From: an uncultured Ruminococcus sp.
GTDB lineage: Bacteria > Bacillota > Clostridia > Oscillospirales > CAG-272
Assembly (NCBI GenBank): GCA_902796505.1
Contig: CADBPA010000276.1
Coordinates: forward strand, 1 to 7,909
DNA length: 7,909 nucleotides
Reading direction: 5' to 3'
Below, piece after piece: positions 6,401 to 7,909 of the stretch (its first letter is position 1; every line of letters starts with the position of its first letter). Under the pieces are notes generated by a model. It was not told the DNA's origin. It saw only the letters and a program-made list of their open reading frames with translations, and did no database searches. A program made the translations under genes and the position numbers.

Positions 6401-7909
6401 CCGTCTGCGGCGAAAAACTTGAAGTCGAAGAGACCGCCATGGCGGCTCACACGCCGGCTGAGGAATGGGTGATCACCACGGAAGCCACCTGTACCGAAAA
6501 GGGCAGCCGTCACCTCCTCTGCTCGGTCTGCGGAGAAGAGCTTGACGTGCAGGATATCGCGGAGCTCGGACACGCATGGAGCGAGTGGACGACGGTCAAA
6601 GCGGCGACCGAAACCGCGGAAGGCAGCGAGGAGCGTATTTGTTCCCGTTGCGAGGAGAAAGAAACCCGCTATATTCCTCTGCTCGGACACGATCACCGGA
6701 TCGAGTTTGTCGAAGAAAAAGCGGCGACCTGTACCGAAGCCGGTAACATCGCACATTACCGCTGCGCCGGATGCGGCCGTCTGTTCATCAACGAAGAAGG
6801 CACAGACACCCTCAGCGAAGAGGACATTCTCGTTCCCGCTCTGGGACACGACGAGCACGAAGAGATCACCGCTCCGACCTGTACCGAAGCCGGTCACGTC
6901 ACCGTCACCTGCTCGCGCTGCGACTACACGTTGGATGAGACGATCGATCCGCTCGGACACGATCTGATCCACCACGACGGCAAAGCGGCGACCTGTCTCG
7001 AAGGCGGTTACAAGCCTTATGACACCTGCTCGCGCTGCGACTACACGACCTACGAGGCGATCGAGGCTGGCGGACACAGCTTCGGCGATTGGATCGTCAC
7101 CGTCCCGGCGACCTGCACCGAAAGCGGAAGCCGCTATCACGTCTGCACCGTTTGCGGCGCGGAAGAGGTCGAAGTGATCGAGGCGCTCGGACACAGCTAC
7201 GGTGAATGGATCGTCACCACCCCGGCGACCTGCACCGAAGCAGGCGTGGAAACGAGAGTCTGCGCACACGACGCGACCCACGTGGAAACGAGAGACGTCG
7301 ACGCGCTCGGCCATAAGCCGGCGGCAGCCGTCAGAGAGAACGAAGTCCCCGCGACCTGCGAGACCGCAGGATCTTACGACGAGGTCGTTACCTGCTCGGT
7401 CTGCGGCAAGGAACTCAGCAGAGAGACCAAGACGATCGACGCGCTCGGCCATAAGCCGGCGGCAGCCGTCAGAGAAAACGAAGTCCCCGCGACCTGCGAG
7501 ACCGCTGGATCTTACGACGAGGTCGTTTATTGCTCGGTCTGCAACAAGGAACTCAGCAGAGAGACCAAGACGATCAAAGCGCTCGGCCACGATCTTGTGC
7601 ATCACGACGGCAAGGACGCGACCTGCACCGAGCCGGGCTACAAGCCCTATGACACCTGCACGCGCTGCGACTATTCGACCTATGAGACCATCCCGGCGAA
7701 GGGACACACCTACGGCGCATGGATCGAAGAGATCCCGGCAACCTACGAAAGCGAAGGCGTGCTCGGCCACTACCACTGCTCGGTCTGCGAAAAGGATTTC
7801 GACGCCGAAAAGCAGGAGCTTTCAAGCCTTGTGATCCCGAAGCTCGAAGTGGTCGTCCGGCTCTCCGGCGTGAAGCAGAACGTCACGCTCACGACCGAAC
7901 TGCGCACCA
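1..7909 (+). CDS. Giant multidomain repeat protein, probably secreted or cell-surface; partial at both ends
   Basis: Frame 1 is open for all 2636 codons with no stop. It begins mid-domain (residues HIILMNGATL) and ends mid-sequence, so start, signal peptide and any anchor are outside; the ATG at base 13 is internal to a beta-helix strand and is not a start. Order by residue: beta-helix-like tail 1-149; two Big2 Ig-like domains 150-243 and 244-335; second beta-helix-like domain about 370-580; Cys-pair units 581-723; four cap-A-B super-repeats 724-1712, copies 2-4 separated by further Cys-pair units; 22-unit Cys-pair array 1713-2607; new sequence after that. There are 33 CxxC pairs in the repeat units. 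I see no catalytic motif and no long hydrophobic segment. Such mixtures are known in large extracellular proteins of Clostridia; a stalk, adhesin or polysaccharide-binding role is inference. The coding call is very secure because the repeat motifs stay in frame throughout; the function is unknown. Confidence 0.95.
448..729 (+). other. Big2-type bacterial Ig-like domain, copy 1
   Basis: Residues 150-243. It begins DITEVRLDPTELQL, continues with a Pro-rich strand (PAFSPENATY), then the diagnostic core LIWRSSDESVAKVDANG, VVSPVAPGKATISVTA and a final CVVTVG strand. This order (V-x-L-x-P, W-x-SS-D-x-SVA-x-VD, G-x-V, G-x-A-x-I-x-V) is the signature of the Big2/BID_2 family, small beta-sandwich domains that act as spacers or ligand-presenting modules in surface adhesins. 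The insertion with NNGTPNDPSDD before the last strand is shared with copy 2. It links directly to copy 2 with no spacer. Confidence 0.92.
730..1005 (+). other. Big2-type bacterial Ig-like domain, copy 2
   Basis: Residues 244-335. It begins PVSEITLSETELSL, then QLTATRAPENASYK, the core LIWKSSDESVATVDARG, GDGTATITATA, and ends CTVTVKT. It is clearly homologous to the preceding domain, including the same Asn-Gly-Thr-Pro and acidic loop (NGTPDDESDD) before the last strand, so the pair arose by tandem duplication. The acidic loop could bind calcium, but that is speculation. Together the two domains separate the two beta-helix-like domains. Confidence 0.93.
1006..1740 (+). other. Linker plus beta-helix-like domain 2 with GIGGG turns
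   Basis: Residues 336-580. A linker (DIPCDYLVYNKDKKL) leads into DLTTWGDG, EYWVVADSDVTF, SRIIVNGNVHLILKDG and SLTVYAQ. This block resembles the opening of glycine-rich beta-helix domains that recur in clostridial surface proteins. Solenoid rungs follow, each with a strand such as ITIYGGVINARGG, LIVYGGFITADGG or IFIYGGHVTA, and each closed by an A-G-I-G-G-G-type turn (AGIGSND, AGIGGGQ, AGIGGGAN, AIGGGGE). The last rung holds MLTIAGCMRV. No catalytic triad of a pectate lyase or glycosidase is visible, so binding or structural use is more likely than catalysis; this is inference. It passes directly into the first Cys-pair unit. Confidence 0.8.
1741..2169 (+). repeat. Three leading Cys-pair repeat units
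   Basis: Residues 581-723. Unit one (1741-1893) has RYGEWTLVPP and CTVCGE but lacks the usual first Cys (KDGYMKRVC). Unit two (1894-2046) is of the longer type, with KDPTCAAKG, CETCGYNFADAEG and ending in ALPH. Unit three (2047-2169) is canonical: EEWTLVLAPTCTEKG, CTVCGQ, ESLGH. The family framework is an aromatic-led strand, P-T-C-T-E-x-G, a CxxC pair about 10 residues later, and a closing L-G-H. The units are common in Firmicutes surface proteins; no biochemical role is known to me. Confidence 0.88.
2170..2772 (+). repeat. Super-repeat 1: cap unit, A module, 48-codon B module
   Basis: The cap (2170-2253) holds TFSKWIEKPDD and CSTCGE and has no first Cys. A1 (2254-2610) is beta-rich and Thr/Val-rich: a Cys-bearing loop (ITCGGCMSG), MTVTTTEKLIEKVVIHV, then VSVTDNGATVTVTGI, SSVTFSM and QIYVNQVDVYF. 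B1 (2629-2772) has EPTCTEDGNSEYYYN, YYSDAACTQEI and ends ILAALGH. B1 keeps the repeat framework, but N and T stand where a CxxC pair would be. The A module resembles beta-sandwich domains of extracellular Firmicutes and Bacteroidetes proteins (DG..I.KV...SV.F.....I.V..I.V.Y); I cannot name the family with certainty. Confidence 0.85.
2773..3354 (+). repeat. Super-repeat 2: cap unit, A module, B module
   Basis: The cap (2773-2862) holds HWTKWADNGDG and CRRCGE without the first Cys. A2 (2863-3195) has SISLTGGSYNYSG, YITATTKDGTLIGKVVLE, SGSTVTVTDINSSSVSF and IYVSAITVYY. It is the cleanest copy of the module and the only one with no Cys in the variable loop. B2 (3211-3354) has AATCTKTGNIEYWYD, YYSDEAGENEI and ends VAKLSH. 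It is the most diverged B copy: the Cys of the DEAC motif is Gly, and the closing LGH is LSH. Confidence 0.86.
3355..3711 (+). repeat. Three Cys-pair units between super-repeats 2 and 3
   Basis: Unit one (3355-3471) is of the 'H' type: FVYHEAKAPTCTESG, then CENCDYTSY and LPATGH. Unit two (3472-3594) is of the 'E' type: EEWTVTKEASCTESG, CTVCGV, KAFGH. Unit three (3595-3711) has SFSVTKNPSCSEKG, CTVCGE and ends TIAH. Each keeps three Cys (C, then CxxC) and a closing His. Confidence 0.88.
3712..4299 (+). repeat. Super-repeat 3: cap unit, A module, B module
   Basis: The cap (3712-3798) has TWGKLTLPDD and CRVCGA and no first Cys. A3 (3799-4134) has FTETFQLADY, a Cys/Gly loop (HVHCGDPGGGG), ITVTAKDGRKISKAVL, TIIVSNINSDSFVF and MIPSIELYFEI. 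B3 (4156-4299) has APTCTEAGNTEYWYD, NDMYFSDEACENEI and ends LAALGH. A3 and A4 are closest to each other (TAKDGR-ISK, NINSDSF), as are B3 and B4, so this super-repeat and the next appear to be the most recent duplication of the four. Confidence 0.87.
4300..4545 (+). repeat. Two Cys-pair units between super-repeats 3 and 4
   Basis: Unit one (4300-4422) is of the H type: NIVHHEAKESPSCTEG, CSRCDYTTY, PLGH. Unit two (4423-4545) is of the E type: SREWVVTKAPDCTESG, then an extra Cys two residues before the pair (C-L-CTVCGE), ending PLGH. The extra Cys at 4486 is unusual for the array. Confidence 0.88.
4546..5136 (+). repeat. Super-repeat 4: cap unit, A module, B module
   Basis: The cap (4546-4641) has GKWTPSETEEG and CLRCGE and no first Cys. 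A4 (4642-4980) starts with a very acidic stretch (ENIDLDLDEDLYEY), then QCADVACPDGGDSDGS, ITITAKDGRRISKVV, AIVIENINSDSFKL and IQIKSITITYDF. Two Cys lie in its acidic loop. B4 (4993-5136) has VAPTCTEAGHIEYWYD, NDMYFTDEACQNDI and ends LPALGH; it is again exactly 48 codons with no CxxC pair. The 22-unit array follows directly. Confidence 0.87.
5137..7821 (+). repeat. Array of 22 consecutive Cys-pair units
   Basis: Residues 1713-2607. Unit boundaries (after each closing His) fall at 5253, 5373, 5496, 5616, 5736, 5856, 5979, 6096, 6213, 6330, 6450, 6573, 6690, 6849, 6960, 7077, 7194, 7314, 7452, 7590 and 7707. The modal length is 39 codons. 'E' units read FGEWEVTxP, TCTEAGSRYRVC, SVCG, EALGH. 'H' units read DLVHHDxK, TCTExGYxPYDTC, SRCDYTTY. 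First-Cys losses: 6574-6690 (ATETAEG) and 7708-7821 (ATYESEG). The unit at 7195-7314 has CAHDATH in place of CxxCG. The unit at 6691-6849 is long (53 codons) and has CAGCGRLF. The array is probably an extended bead-like stalk; three Cys and one His per unit would allow one metal ion each, but this is untested. Confidence 0.9.
7300..7575 (+). repeat. 138-bp tandem direct duplication in the array
   Basis: Copy 1 is 7300-7437 and copy 2 is 7438-7575, 46 codons each, directly abutting. By eye they differ at 7 of 138 bases: GAG/GAA, GCA/GCT, ACC/TAT and GGC/AAC codons. The two encoded units share KPAAAVRENEVPATCETAG, SYDEVV, CSVC and ELSRETKTI. The near identity at DNA level contrasts with other units, which are alike in protein but vary at synonymous sites, so this is the youngest duplication in the window. 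The length is a multiple of three, so the frame is kept. Confidence 0.93.
7822..7909 (+). other. Start of a non-repeat segment, cut by the window end
   Basis: After the last Cys-pair unit, the frame continues with SSLVIPKLEVVVRLSG and VTLTTE. The normal unit closing (ALGH) is missing and no new Cys-pair motif begins. The alternating hydrophobic residues suggest a beta strand of a following domain. Too little is present to identify it. Confidence 0.5.

Noticed and set aside
3823..7776. Minus-strand open frame of 1317 codons with repeats such as FGAGR and ERFD
   Set aside because: Its internal repeats are the reverse complement of the plus-strand Cys-pair units (LGH, CxxC and so on). It is a shadow kept open by avoidance of TTA, CTA and TCA.
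5137..7821. CRISPR array or non-coding tandem repeat
   Set aside because: Unit lengths are multiples of three, the frame is never broken, similarity is stronger in protein than in DNA, and there are no constant repeats with unique spacers.
1741..7821. Zinc-ribbon or zinc-finger nucleic-acid-binding protein
   Set aside because: CxxC pairs invite this reading, but the neighbouring Big2 and beta-helix domains are extracellular types and the units are acidic rather than basic.
1..7909. Several adjacent genes or a frameshifted gene
   Set aside because: Motifs from base 1 to the end remain in one frame with no stop. All domain joins are direct, so a single gene is the simplest reading.

Overview
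The window is one uninterrupted plus-strand reading frame (frame 1, bases 1-7908) that enters before base 1 and leaves after base 7909. It encodes at least 2636 residues of a single very large, repetitive, probably secreted or surface-anchored protein. There is no start codon that can be trusted, no stop, no intergenic space, no RNA gene and no mobile element. Signal peptide, anchor and operon context all lie outside. The sequence is GC-rich (my estimate by eye is mid-to-high 50s percent, not counted). It uses AGA freely for Arg but almost never TTA, CTA or TCA. This module style (Ig-like Big2 domains, glycine-rich GIGGG beta-helix repeats, tandem 'PTCTEAG...CxxCGE...LGH' units) is typical of giant extracellular proteins of gut or rumen Clostridia and related Firmicutes. 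That assignment is inference from style, not from a marker gene.

Layout. Bases 1-447: C-terminal part of a beta-helix-like domain. 448-1005: two Big2-type Ig-like domains. 1006-1740: a short linker and a second, homologous beta-helix-like domain with GIGGG turns. 1741-2169: three Cys-pair units. 2170-5136: four copies of a composite super-repeat. Each copy has a short 'cap' Cys-pair unit without the first Cys, a beta-rich A module of about 110-120 residues, and a B module of exactly 48 codons that has the repeat framework but no CxxC pair. Ordinary Cys-pair units separate copies 2, 3 and 4. 5137-7821: an array of 22 consecutive units, mostly 39-41 codons, ending in a 138-bp tandem duplication and two last units. 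7822-7909: start of a different stretch, probably the next domain.

The parts look like a long extracellular stalk or adhesin. The beta-helix and Ig-like parts could present or bind ligand, and the Cys/His units could form small metal- or disulfide-stabilised beads. Function is not shown by the sequence. Two antisense frames of 1215 and 1317 codons also exist; I read them as shadows caused by codon bias, not as genes. The most useful observations are the ordered cap-A-B super-repeat with position-specific loss of cysteines and the recent 138-bp duplication. I see no evidence for a defence system, CRISPR array or other new genetic system here.
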